Origin: Hyphococcus sp.
GTDB lineage: Bacteria; Pseudomonadota; Alphaproteobacteria; Caulobacterales; Parvularculaceae
NCBI GenBank assembly: GCA_028284345.1
Contig: JANQRY010000003.1
Coordinates: 868,001 to 932,000, forward strand
Length of the DNA stretch: 64,000 nucleotides
Direction of reading: 5' to 3'
Below the pieces are notes generated by a model that ran no database searches, was not told the origin of the DNA, and was given only the letters and a program-made list of their open reading frames with translations. A program made the position numbers and the translations under genes. Positions 51,582 to 59,771 of this stretch are shown here, piece by piece (position 1 is the stretch's first letter; the number at the start of each line of letters is the position of its first letter).

Positions 51582-51947
51582 ATGCCTGCCGACTACAAAC
51601 CGATTTACGACCTTATTCGCGACGTGCCGAAAGGCGCCGTCGCCAGTTACGGCATGATTGCGAGCCTTGTGCCGGGGACAGGGCCCCGGCAGGTCGCCCG
51701 GGCCATGCGCACGGCGCCCAGGGGCCTGCCCTGGTTTCGCATTATCACCGCGTCCGGGGCCATGGCCGATCATTCCGGCGCCGAGGAACAGCGCCGTCGC
51801 CTCAGAAAAGAGGGCGTCATGTTCAAAAAGAACGGCGCCGTCGACTGGGCCCAATGCCGCTGGAAAGGCCCGTCCCCCGCCTGGCTGGTGAAAACGGGCG
51901 CCGACCCGCTGGCGGTCATGGAGATTGTCGCCGGCTGGGCCCGCTAA
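51582..51947 (+). CDS. alkyltransferase-like (ATL) protein of the MGMT family
   Basis: 121 residues. The family's helix-turn-helix and arginine finger regions are present (VPKGAVASYGMIASLVPGTG, PRQVARAMRTAP). Where O6-methylguanine methyltransferases have the reactive cysteine in PCHRV, this protein reads LPWFRIITAS, with tryptophan in its place. That is the mark of ATL proteins, which bind O6-alkylguanine DNA and hand it to nucleotide excision repair instead of repairing it. It is attached to the fatty-acid operon by position only. Confidence 0.88.
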   Translation: MPADYKPIYDLIRDVPKGAVASYGMIASLVPGTGPRQVARAMRTAPRGLPWFRIITASGAMADHSGAEEQRRRLRKEGVMFKKNGAVDWAQCRWKGPSPAWLVKTGADPLAVMEIVAGWAR

Positions 51948-52045
51948 CGATTGATTTACTGACGATGGCTGAAATTACCGGCGAAACCGGGTAGCGTTCC
52001 GGGCTTCAAAGCCATCGGCCGCGTCCGCGGCGGGAGTCATAACCC

Positions 52046-52600
52046 ATGCAGCATCGTCTTTTTCTTTTCGTCCTCGCCGCAGCGATTGCGGTTGCAATGT
52101 CCGTCAGCGGCGGCGCCCTCGCCGCCAAGCCGGAGAAAATCGACCGCCGCGTTGACGAGGCCCTCGCCGAGTTTCGCGAGGATATCGGCGGCGCGAACGA
52201 AGTGCTGGCCCGGGCCGAAGGCGTTCTCGTCTTTCCCCTGATCCGCAAGGCCGGCTTTGGCGTCGGCGGCGAATACGGCCAGGGCGCGCTACGCATCAAC
52301 GGTTCGACCGTCGCCTATTATTCGACCGCCGCCGCCTCGATCGGGCTGCAGATCGGCGGCCAATCGCGCCGGCAGATCATTGTCTTTCTGGACCCCGGCG
52401 CGCTTAACAAGTTCCGTTCAAGCGACGGCTGGGAAATCGGCGTCGACGCCTCGGTCGCCGTGATCACCGTGGGCGCCGGCGGCGCCATCGACACGACGCA
52501 GCTCAATCAGCCGATCGTCGCCTTTGTCTTCGACAATAAGGGGCTTATGTACAATTTGTCGCTCGAAGGCTCGAAGATTTCCCGCATCCACGACGACTAG
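52046..52600 (+). CDS. SYLF/YSC84 domain exported protein
   Basis: 184 residues. A signal peptide (about residues 1-26, ending in ALA) is followed by the SYLF domain: RAEGVLVFPLIRKAGFGVGG, INGSTVAYYSTAAASIGLQIGG in part, and the lipid-binding region VITVGAGGAIDTTQ. Bacterial members are periplasmic and probably bind lipids. The gene stands alone. Confidence 0.85.
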   Translation: MQHRLFLFVLAAAIAVAMSVSGGALAAKPEKIDRRVDEALAEFREDIGGANEVLARAEGVLVFPLIRKAGFGVGGEYGQGALRINGSTVAYYSTAAASIGLQIGGQSRRQIIVFLDPGALNKFRSSDGWEIGVDASVAVITVGAGGAIDTTQLNQPIVAFVFDNKGLMYNLSLEGSKISRIHDD

Positions 52601-52629
52601 AGTCAGTTGCGCGCGGCAAACGTCGCGCG

Positions 52630-53445
52630 TCACGTGGCGTCAGACAAAACCGCAAGCGCCGCTGCGTGAAGTTCCGGCGTCGCTGCGGCCAGCACTTCGC
52701 CGTCTCCGTCGGATCCGACGGGCGCGCCGCGCCAGTTCGTCATAACCCCGCCGGCGCCTTCAACAACGGGTCTGAGCGCGGCGTAGTCATAAAGCTGCAG
52801 CGACGTCTCGGCGACGATGTCCAGTTCGCCGATGGCGAGCAGTCCGTAGGCGTAAGCATCGAGGCTGAACCGGGCGATCCGCGTCGCCGCCGCAAGGCGC
52901 GAGAACGCATCAGCCTCGGCGCTTTTCATATAACCGTCAACGCGCGGGTCCGTCGTTGAAATCCGCGCCCGCGACAAGTCCTTAAGACCGCTCGTCCGCG
53001 CCGGGGCGGTTTCGCCGCCGCGCGCGAACTGCGTTTCGCCGCCAACGCCGATCCAGCGTTCGTCCGTATAGGGCTGATCGATAATGCCGAGCACGGGCGC
53101 GCCGTCCTTTTCGAGCGCGATCAGCGTCGCCCAGCTCGCCGCGCCGCAGACAAAGGCGCGCGTGCCGTCCACCGGATCAACGATCCAGCGGAACGCCTCC
53201 TTGCCGGGGCGCTCGCCGAACTCCTCGCCGACGAAGCCGTGGCCCGGATAGGCCGCCGCCGCCATCTCCGCCATGACGCGCTCTGCCTCGCGGTCGGCGT
53301 CCGTCACCGGATCGAAGTCCGTGCCGGCCTTGTTGACGACGGCGGCGGCGTTACGGAATCGCGGCAGGGTTTCGCCCCGCGCCGCTTCAGCGAGGCGGCG
53401 CGCAAAGGCGGCGAAACGGTCGAGATCTTCCGGAGGGAGAGACAT
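52630..53445 (-). CDS. hisN: HisN-type histidinol-phosphatase (inositol monophosphatase fold)
   Basis: 271 residues. Metal sites: GEEFGE, WIVDPVDGTRAFVCGAASWA and LYDYAALRPVVEGAGG. The combination TDFDPVTDADREAERVM and the DGTRAF wording is typical of HisN, the alphaproteobacterial/actinobacterial histidinol-phosphate phosphatase of the IMPase fold. The assignment over a general IMPase rests on these sub-family words. Second IMPase-fold gene of the window. Confidence 0.8.
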   Translation of the reverse strand: MSLPPEDLDRFAAFARRLAEAARGETLPRFRNAAAVVNKAGTDFDPVTDADREAERVMAEMAAAAYPGHGFVGEEFGERPGKEAFRWIVDPVDGTRAFVCGAASWATLIALEKDGAPVLGIIDQPYTDERWIGVGGETQFARGGETAPARTSGLKDLSRARISTTDPRVDGYMKSAEADAFSRLAAATRIARFSLDAYAYGLLAIGELDIVAETSLQLYDYAALRPVVEGAGGVMTNWRGAPVGSDGDGEVLAAATPELHAAALAVLSDAT

Positions 53446-53504
53446 GCCGCGGCGATCATAGGACCGCGGCGGCGCGGCGCAACCGCAATGACGGCGCGGC
53501 GAGC

Positions 53505-53909
53505 CTAGTCGGCGTCGGTCATGGCCCGGGCGAGGTCGAGAAGGCGCCGGCGCGGCTCTTTGGCGAGCTGGTAATAGCAGCGGACGAGATCGATCGTCTC
53601 TTTCTCGTCGAGGATCTCCGCCACGGGCGGCTTTTCAAACCCGTATTCGCCGGAGAGATCATGATCGAGATCCGGCTCCGCGCCGTTCATGCCTTCGAAA
53701 AAATAGGACACGGGAACATCGAGCGCTTTGGCCAGCGCCCATAGGCGCGAGGCGGAAACGCGGTTCGAACCGCTTTCATATTTCTGGATCTGTTGGAACT
53801 TGATGTCGACGGCGCTCGCCAGCGCTTCCTGCGTTAACCCCAACAGGCGGCGGCGGGCGCGCAGGCGGCGCCCCACGTGGACATCGATCGGATGCGGGAT
53901 GCTTTTCAT
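53505..53909 (-). CDS. XRE-type helix-turn-helix transcriptional regulator
   Basis: 134 residues from ATG 53909 (GGGAGAG upstream). PHPIDVHVGRRLRARRRLLG leads into the Cro/C1 helix-turn-helix TQEALASAVDIKFQQIQKYE and SGSNRVSASRLWALAKALDV. The C-terminal part (DLVRCYYQLAKEPRRRLLDL) is the usual tail of this small family common in alphaproteobacteria. Target genes unknown. The longer frame to 54098 was rejected. Confidence 0.88.
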   Translation of the reverse strand: MKSIPHPIDVHVGRRLRARRRLLGLTQEALASAVDIKFQQIQKYESGSNRVSASRLWALAKALDVPVSYFFEGMNGAEPDLDHDLSGEYGFEKPPVAEILDEKETIDLVRCYYQLAKEPRRRLLDLARAMTDAD

Positions 53910-54153
53910 GTCTCTCCCTCGACGAATGCGCGCCGATTCATTCGGCGTCGCTTCTTTCAAGGGCGGGAGGTCGCAAGGCTCATGCCGCGGGCCGCAAAGG
54001 GGAGAGAAATTAACGTCTTTACTCGCCTGACGCGGGATTATTGCAACGTCCGGGGGCAAGAAGAGGCCCGCGCTTTCGCTTTTTGACAGGGCAGGCAACC
54101 GGACTCTGTTTCATGGCGGGACGCATGGGGCGGAGAAGCAAACGGCGCGCGCG

Positions 54154-55512
54154 TCAGCCGCCGACGACAAAGCGCGCGGCGAAAAAGCCGTCCATGCCGC
54201 CCTTGTCCGCCAGCATGCACGGCAGGGTCCGCAAGTCCCCGTCGCGGGTGATCGCCCCGTCGAGACCGCCGATTTCCTCCGCCGACACGGGCCGGCGTTT
54301 CAGATTTCCGTCGCGCGCCAGCGCCGCCTTCGCCTGCCTCTCGCCCTCTTCCGGCTGTAGCGAGCAGACGCAGTAAACAAGGACGCCGCCGGGTTTGAGG
54401 AACGTCGCGGCGCGGTCGATTATGCGCCCCTGAAGCGCCGACAGGGCTTTGACGTCGTCTTCGGTTTTCAGCCAGGGCAGGTCCGGATGGCGCCGGATCG
54501 TGCCCGTCGCCGTGCACGGCGCATCGAGCAATACGGCGTCCGCTTTTTCGCCCGGCGACCATTTCAGCATATCCGCCTCAACGAGATCGGCGCGAAGCTT
54601 CGTGCGAGCGAGGTTCTCCCGAACCCGTTCAAGGCGCGGCGCGGAAATATCGACCGCCGTCACCTCGGCGCCGGCGGCGGCGAGCTGCATGGTCTTGCCG
54701 CCCGGCGCGGCGCATAAATCGATAACGCGCTTGCCGGCGACATCGCCGAGAAGGCGCGCCGGCAAGGCTGCGGCCGCATCCTGCACCCACCAGGCGCCGT
54801 CGGCAAAACCGTCAAGCGCCGTCACATCGGAAACGCGGCCGAGACGCAACGCCCCGGTCGACAATTGCTCCGCCTGCAGACGATTGGCCCAGGCGTCCGC
54901 GCTCGCCGCGTCTTTTAAGACAAGGTCGAGCGGCGGGTCGGCGCGATGGGCGGCGGCGATGGCGCGCGCTTTCGCCGGCCCGAAATTCCGCTCCCAGCCG
55001 CGCCACATCCAGCCCGGCGTATCGATCCGCGCCGGCAATTGATCGAGGGCGGTCGGGCCCGCCTTGGCGATCTTGCGCGCAACCGCATTGATCAGCTTGG
55101 CGTATCCGGCGGTTTCGCGCCGTTCCCCGGCGAGGTCGACCGCTGTCGAGACCGCGGCGTGGTCAGGCGTTCCGAGCACCAGAAGCTGCGCCCCGGCGAG
55201 ACGCAGAATATCCATCACCCGCGCCGCCCTTTTCGGCAGCGGCCGGTCGATATAGGCGCCGATGAGATGATCGAGACCGCCGCGCCGACGCAGGGCCGCG
55301 CTCGCCATGGCCCGGGCGAAGGCGCGGTCGGCCCCTTCCAGCGCCTCAAAGGCCCGCGCGCGGGCCAGCGCCTCATCAAGAGGCTCGCCGCCGCGGACCC
55401 GTTCCAGCACCTCGAGGGCGCCGCGCCGGGCGTCAAGGCCCGGCGTTTTCGGCGGCGCGGCGTCCGCGGGCGCGCCGGAGCCGGGCGCCTTGTGATCAGT
55501 GTTTTTCGCCAT
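54154..55512 (-). CDS. rsmB: RsmB/NOP family rRNA (cytosine-C5) methyltransferase
   Basis: 452 residues. An N-terminal NusB-like RNA-binding domain (RRGALEVLERVRGGEPLDEA onward) and a C-terminal methyltransferase. SAM motif I is VIDLCAAPGGKTMQLAAAGA, the PC motif is LLDAPCTATGTIRRHPDL and the TC-like motif VYCVCSLQPEEGERQ with the nucleophilic cysteine. It should modify C967 of 16S rRNA. ATG 55512 was preferred to a GTG six codons upstream. Confidence 0.92.
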   Translation of the reverse strand: MAKNTDHKAPGSGAPADAAPPKTPGLDARRGALEVLERVRGGEPLDEALARARAFEALEGADRAFARAMASAALRRRGGLDHLIGAYIDRPLPKRAARVMDILRLAGAQLLVLGTPDHAAVSTAVDLAGERRETAGYAKLINAVARKIAKAGPTALDQLPARIDTPGWMWRGWERNFGPAKARAIAAAHRADPPLDLVLKDAASADAWANRLQAEQLSTGALRLGRVSDVTALDGFADGAWWVQDAAAALPARLLGDVAGKRVIDLCAAPGGKTMQLAAAGAEVTAVDISAPRLERVRENLARTKLRADLVEADMLKWSPGEKADAVLLDAPCTATGTIRRHPDLPWLKTEDDVKALSALQGRIIDRAATFLKPGGVLVYCVCSLQPEEGERQAKAALARDGNLKRRPVSAEEIGGLDGAITRDGDLRTLPCMLADKGGMDGFFAARFVVGG

Positions 55513-55644
55513 AGCGCCCGCGTAAACCACGGGCGCGCGCCAAAGTCACGGCGGAAAAGGCCGCGGGGGGCCGCGGCGCCCGCGGCTTTCACCGCCCCCG
55601 CTTTTGCCGTAAGGTTAACGGCGTGGGATAGTGCGAGGGGTATT

Positions 55645-56346
55645 ATGAGAAAACTGATCTGCATCGCCGCGGCCGCGGCGATGGCGTCGTTCGGCGCGAC
55701 GGCGCAAACGGCGCCGGTGTCAAATCCAACCGAAATCATCGCGTCCTTTGACGCGCAGACGGTCGGCGCCGTTCTCAACGAGCTTGGCGCCGTGTGGCAG
55801 GCCCAGCAGGCGAACGGACAGAACTACATCGCCGCCAACGCCGGCGGGGAGATTAATTTCCTGCTCGTGCCGGCGGCGTGCAAAGGTGCCAACAACACCC
55901 AGTGCGTCGGCCTCTCCATGGTGGCGATCTTCGAAGGCGACGCCAATCCGCAAACGGTGACGGCGTTCAACTATCGCTATGCGTTTGCCAGCGCCGGCCT
56001 CGACCCTTCAGGGTCCGCCTATATCAAACGCTATGAGATTTCCGATTACGGCATGGCCCGGGGCAATCTCGCTACCTCCATGCTCGTCTTCATCGAACAG
56101 GCGAAAATGCTGCAGACGGAGCTTTCCACCGCCCGGCGCACCGTGGCGTTTGAAGGCCAGTCCGACGACCTTTCCGCGCGGGCGCTCAACCGGGACGGTC
56201 TTAGCGATATTTATGGCGCCAAGATTCATGCGGCGAACCCCATCGACGCCCATCAGATCGGCCTCGACGACGCGGCCGAACAGATCAAGTTCTTCATCGA
56301 AAACAAATCGGCGCCGCGCAACAAGATCAAGAACTTGCGCAAGTAG
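55645..56346 (+). CDS. exported YbjN-domain-like protein
   Basis: 233 residues. A signal peptide (residues 1-20, ending in TAQ) is followed by about 130 residues resembling the YbjN sensory-transduction family (EIIASFDAQTVGAVLNELGA, ISDYGMARGNLATSMLVFIE), then an alpha-helical C-terminal tail. The similarity is in pattern rather than close sequence. The frame continues upstream to 54946 but overlaps rsmB; the ATG at 55645 precedes the signal peptide. Confidence 0.6.
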   Translation: MRKLICIAAAAAMASFGATAQTAPVSNPTEIIASFDAQTVGAVLNELGAVWQAQQANGQNYIAANAGGEINFLLVPAACKGANNTQCVGLSMVAIFEGDANPQTVTAFNYRYAFASAGLDPSGSAYIKRYEISDYGMARGNLATSMLVFIEQAKMLQTELSTARRTVAFEGQSDDLSARALNRDGLSDIYGAKIHAANPIDAHQIGLDDAAEQIKFFIENKSAPRNKIKNLRK

Positions 56347-56362
56347 GGTTGCCTGTTTTGTT

Positions 56363-56490
56363 GTCATTCCGGGGCGGCCGTCAGGTCGAACCCGGAATCC
56401 ATGGATAGACGCCGAAACGCAGCGAAGCCCGCAAGGTTGAGCCATGGATTCCGGATCTGCGCGCGCCAAAGCGCGCTTGTCCGGAATGAC
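56363..56490. repeat. composite palindromic repeat, about 130 bp
   Basis: GTCATTCCGG (56363-56372) matches CCGGAATGAC (56481-56490) as an inverted repeat, and GGAATCCATGG (56394-56404) matches CCATGGATTCC (56442-56452). A hairpin GCGCGC-CAAA-GCGCGC sits inside. The whole resembles a pair of REP units facing each other, lying in the 295-base gap between two plus-strand genes. Confidence 0.75.
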
Positions 56491-56641
56491 GGGAAGCGGC
56501 GGCGAATGCCCATTCAAGTTCAACTTAGACTCCCTCAAGCGCGCGCTTTCACCCCAACGGCGTTAACCAACAATGCTGACGCAGTTTTAACAATCACTCC
56601 CTAAAAATGTACGGATTTCGACGAGGGGTCCGGAGATCGCC

Positions 56642-57208
56642 ATGAAGCGACAGGCATGGGGCGTAGCGCGCGGGAGCCAGCGCGGGTCTGCGGCGGTGGA
56701 GTTCGCCCTTGTGGCGCCGCTGTTTTTCGCCCTCGTCTTTTCAATCCTCGAAGCGGGCTGGTTTTTCTTCATCAACTCCGCCGTCGAACAGGCGAACGCC
56801 ACGGCGGCGCGCCTCATCCGCACCGGCCAGGCGCAAAACGCCACCGACGGCGACGGCAACCCGATCTACTCGAGACAGGCTTTCTTCGACGAGATCTGCA
56901 ACGTCGTTTCCACCTTCGGCGACTGCGACGAAAAACTGACCGTCGACATATCGCGCTTTGCCTCCTTCGATGCGCTGGCCGCGGATATTTCCAATCCCGT
57001 CTGCCGCGACAAGGACGATCCGTCCATCGAGGGCGCGCAATTCGACGCCAGTGACTATGGCGCGCAGAACGAAATTATCCGGGTGCGCGTCTGTTATCTT
57101 TACAAGCCCGTCAATCCGGCGCTTGGCGTCAAGATGAAGACGAACAAGCACGGCTTCAAGGAACTTGTCGCCCTGTCGATCTTCCGCAACGAACCGTTTG
57201 AGGACTGA
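56642..57208 (+). CDS. TadE-like pseudopilin-associated membrane protein
   Basis: 188 residues. SAAVEFALVAPLFFALVFSI with the glutamate of the prepilin-like helix after a basic N-terminus is the TadE signature; the rest is a periplasmic domain with several cysteines. TadE-like proteins help assemble Flp/Tad pili. It is followed two bases later by a TadE/TadG-like gene. The rest of a tad locus is not in the window. Confidence 0.85.
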   Translation: MKRQAWGVARGSQRGSAAVEFALVAPLFFALVFSILEAGWFFFINSAVEQANATAARLIRTGQAQNATDGDGNPIYSRQAFFDEICNVVSTFGDCDEKLTVDISRFASFDALAADISNPVCRDKDDPSIEGAQFDASDYGAQNEIIRVRVCYLYKPVNPALGVKMKTNKHGFKELVALSIFRNEPFED

Positions 57209-57210
57209 TC

Positions 57211-57789
57211 ATGGCGCGCGCATCCCTCATCGCTTTTGCAAAGGACGTCCGCGCCATGGCGGCGACGGAATTCGCGCTGCTCCTACCGTTGCTACTGATC
57301 CTGTTTTTCGGCGTCGTCGAGGGCTCCGACGCGCTCACCAAAAGCCGGCGCGTGACGCTCGCCGCCAATACGCTGGCCGACCTCGCGGCCCAGGAAACCG
57401 AACTTTTAGAGAGCAGCGCGGACAGTCTCTTCGTCGGCGTTGAGGAAATTATCGACGTTGACGGCGCGGTCATGGACATCCGCCTGATCAGCGTGATCTT
57501 CGACGATACGGACGGCGACGGCGCGCCGGACAGCCCGGTCGTCCACTGGAGCTATGACAATTCCGGCGGCGAGCCTTACGCCGCGGGCGACATTTACAAC
57601 AACCTGCCCAACCCGGCGCTGGTCGATATCGATGCGTCGATCGTCGTCGCGGAGGTCAACTATCCGTACACGTCGTCTCTGACCCACTACTTCATTTCGA
57701 ACGTCGCGTTCGACCGCATCGCCACGCGCTGGCCGCGACGGTCGCTGCGCGTGCAGCTATGCTCCTCGCCGGGGACTTGTACGAGTTAG
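57211..57789 (+). CDS. TadE/TadG-like pilus assembly protein
   Basis: 192 residues. AMAATEFALLLPLLLILFFG is the N-terminal hydrophobic helix with the conserved Glu, and the remainder (ETELLESSADSLFVGVEEII onward) is a beta-rich periplasmic part. It overlaps the translation context of the preceding gene (two-base gap), so the two are co-translated. Confidence 0.8.
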   Translation: MARASLIAFAKDVRAMAATEFALLLPLLLILFFGVVEGSDALTKSRRVTLAANTLADLAAQETELLESSADSLFVGVEEIIDVDGAVMDIRLISVIFDDTDGDGAPDSPVVHWSYDNSGGEPYAAGDIYNNLPNPALVDIDASIVVAEVNYPYTSSLTHYFISNVAFDRIATRWPRRSLRVQLCSSPGTCTS

Positions 57790-57922
57790 CGCATCAGGCC
57801 CCCTGACAGGCAAAAGCGTAAAGACCCGTGAGCGCGCGAAGGCGCGCTGAAAAGATGCGCGGCTTGTTGATAGGTTTCTGATTTCACCGGGCTGCGTTCG
57901 CTCCGCGAACGGTCCCGGTTCA

Positions 57923-57997
57923 TGGTGGGCGCGGGCAGGATTGAACTGCCGACCCCTACGATGTCAACGTAGTGCTCTCCCACTGAGCTACGCGCCC
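57923..57997 (-). tRNA. tRNA-Val (anticodon GAC)
   Basis: On the minus strand: acceptor GGGCGCG/CGCGCCC, D-stem GCTC/GAGC, anticodon stem CTACG/CGTAG around TTGACAT (anticodon GAC), variable loop GGGTC, T-arm with TTCAATC, discriminator A and encoded CCA (57925-57923). A normal, complete valine tRNA. Confidence 0.95.
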
Positions 57998-58063
57998 TTG
58001 CCTCGGAATTGTTCCCGAGAGAAATCTTCATCTCTCAAAGCATATGGCCCGATGTACAAGACA

Positions 58064-58098
58064 AAGGGCCCGCCAAAATCAATGAAGAAAAGGCCCTT
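58064..58098 (-). terminator. possible hairpin after cpdR
   Basis: AAGGGCC (58064-58070) and GGCCCTT (58092-58098) form a 7-bp stem downstream of cpdR on the minus strand, with a loop of 21 bases that is AT-rich. No T-run follows directly. Weak candidate for a transcript end. Confidence 0.35.
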
Positions 58099-58179
58099 AG
58101 GGGGCCATTGAATAGAATTTCGGTTTATCTCACACCGCCCGCGCAAGCGCAACCGAAAGAAGAGTGTGGCCAAGCGTCC

Positions 58180-58548
58180 CTAAATGGGTTCCACAGCCAG
58201 AAACCGGTCAACTTCGTCAACCAGGTCTTTCAGATGAAACGGTTTGGAGAGGACCTTGGCGTCCTGAGGCGCATTGTTCGCCGGATTAAGTGCAACGGCC
58301 GCAAACCCGGTAATGAACATAATCTTGAGTTCCGGAAACCGGCCGCTTGCCCGCCGCGCCAATTCGATCCCGTCCATCACCGGCATGACGATATCGGTGA
58401 GCAACAGATCAAAGCTTTGGTCGTCAAGCTCGCTCAGCGCATCGTCGCCTTGCGCACACTCGGTGACTTCGTGACCCGCGCGCTCGAGCGCTTTCCCCAA
58501 AAAGCGGCGCATCGAATCATCGTCTTCGGCAAGTAAGATTGCAGCCAT
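58180..58548 (-). CDS. cpdR: CpdR-like single-domain response regulator
   Basis: 122 residues, a lone receiver domain. AEDDDSMRRFLGKALERAGH contains the acidic pair, the phosphorylated Asp is in LLLTDIVMPVMDGIELARRA (residue 52), and FITGFAAVALNP plus KVLSKPFHLKDLVDEVDRFL complete the fold with the conserved Thr and Lys. The 'FITGFAAVALNP' wording is specific to CpdR, which in Caulobacter presents substrates such as CtrA-pathway factors to the ClpXP protease. ATG 58548 follows GGGGAG; an ATG five codons upstream is possible. Upstream is one GAGTC site at 58713. Confidence 0.92.
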   Translation of the reverse strand: MAAILLAEDDDSMRRFLGKALERAGHEVTECAQGDDALSELDDQSFDLLLTDIVMPVMDGIELARRASGRFPELKIMFITGFAAVALNPANNAPQDAKVLSKPFHLKDLVDEVDRFLAVEPI

Positions 58549-58823
58549 TTGCTCCCCATTCACGCAGACAGAACCAAAGTGTACCTAACGCGGCACCCAT
58601 TTCATACCTGAAGGTAAATCCCAATGGTAAACAGCTCTTGAAGAGCCCCAACCGTGCGCTGGAATTTCACCGAACTTCCAGGTTAACGAAGGGGCGCACA
58701 CTATGGTATGATGAGTCGAATGGAAACCGGTTCACCTGAGCAAAAAAATGTAAAGATCGCTGAGCGGACCGGCAGATCGAACGTGGGACAGTTCGCCGAA
58801 AAGCGGGGATCAATAACAATTCT

Positions 58824-59768
58824 GTGTCAGCGACACCCATCGAGAGCGGCCGAATGGACGAGCAAATAGCTGTACCGCTGCGTCACTTGAGCGACGCGCC
58901 CCATGTGGTTTTGCGCCCAGCGGAGCAGCGCCTGCCGTTCATATTTGCATCCCCGCATTCCGGCCGGATGTATCCGTCCAATTTCGTGAAAGCCTCGCGT
59001 TTGCCTTTGCACGCCTTACGCCGGTCCGAGGACTCGTATGTTGACGAGATATTTGCCAGTGCGGCCGAACTTGGCGCGCCCCTTCTTTCGGCGAACTTCC
59101 CCCGCGCGTATATTGACCCGAATCGCGAGCCCTACGAGCTCGACCCGGCAATGTTCCAGGATCCGTTGCCGGCTTATGTCAACACCCGCTCTTTGCGGGT
59201 CGCCGGCGGCCTGGGCACACTGGCACGCGTCGTGAGCGACGGCGCCCTCATTTACAACACCAAACTGAAATTTTCCGAGGCAGAGCGCCGGATCAACCGA
59301 TTTTATCTTCCCTATCACACTCAACTGGCAGCCCTGATAGCCGAAACCAAAGAACGTTTTGGCTTTGCCGTGCTCATTGATTGTCACTCTATGCCCTCAA
59401 TCGGCGGACCGATGGACGACGATGACGGGTTGAGCCGCGCCGATATTGTCTTGGGCGACCGCTTCGGGACGGCCTGCGCGCCGTCTCTCACCCGCGCCTG
59501 CGAACGCGCGTTACGGGACTTGGGGCTCGCAACAGTGCGAAACATTCCCTATGCCGGCGGCTATACGACGGATCATTACGGCCGGCCGGGCAAACATGTG
59601 CACGCCATCCAGATCGAGATCAACCGCGCCCTTTACATGAACGAGGCGACATTAGAACGTAACGAAGGGCTTATCCAACTGCGCCACGAAATGCGCAACT
59701 TTATCATCAATCTGCGCGATCAGCTTCCCACCTTGTTTCATCTGCCCACAGATCAGGCGGCAGAATAG
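58824..59768 (+). CDS. N-formylglutamate amidohydrolase family protein
   Basis: 314 residues from GTG 58824, or 304 from ATG 58854. FIFASPHSGRMYPSNFVKAS, LLSANFPRAYIDPNREPYEL, LIDCHSMPS and VHAIQIEINRALYMNE match the FGase family of zinc amidohydrolases. The usual function is in histidine degradation or formyl-peptide processing, but no hut genes are present. It is convergent with the Mur-ligase gene three bases downstream, in a less GC-rich block. Confidence 0.85.
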   Translation: MSATPIESGRMDEQIAVPLRHLSDAPHVVLRPAEQRLPFIFASPHSGRMYPSNFVKASRLPLHALRRSEDSYVDEIFASAAELGAPLLSANFPRAYIDPNREPYELDPAMFQDPLPAYVNTRSLRVAGGLGTLARVVSDGALIYNTKLKFSEAERRINRFYLPYHTQLAALIAETKERFGFAVLIDCHSMPSIGGPMDDDDGLSRADIVLGDRFGTACAPSLTRACERALRDLGLATVRNIPYAGGYTTDHYGRPGKHVHAIQIEINRALYMNEATLERNEGLIQLRHEMRNFIINLRDQLPTLFHLPTDQAAE

Positions 59769-59771
59769 CTC

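Noticed and set aside
54946..55644. Long N-terminal extension of the YbjN-like gene
   Set aside because: The extension overlaps rsmB in antisense and places an internal signal peptide; ATG 55645 is the sensible start.
58620..58645. Second CtrA-like box upstream of cpdR (GTAA-N7-TTGA)
   Set aside because: Two mismatches to the TTAA-N7-TTAA consensus and no clear placement relative to a promoter.
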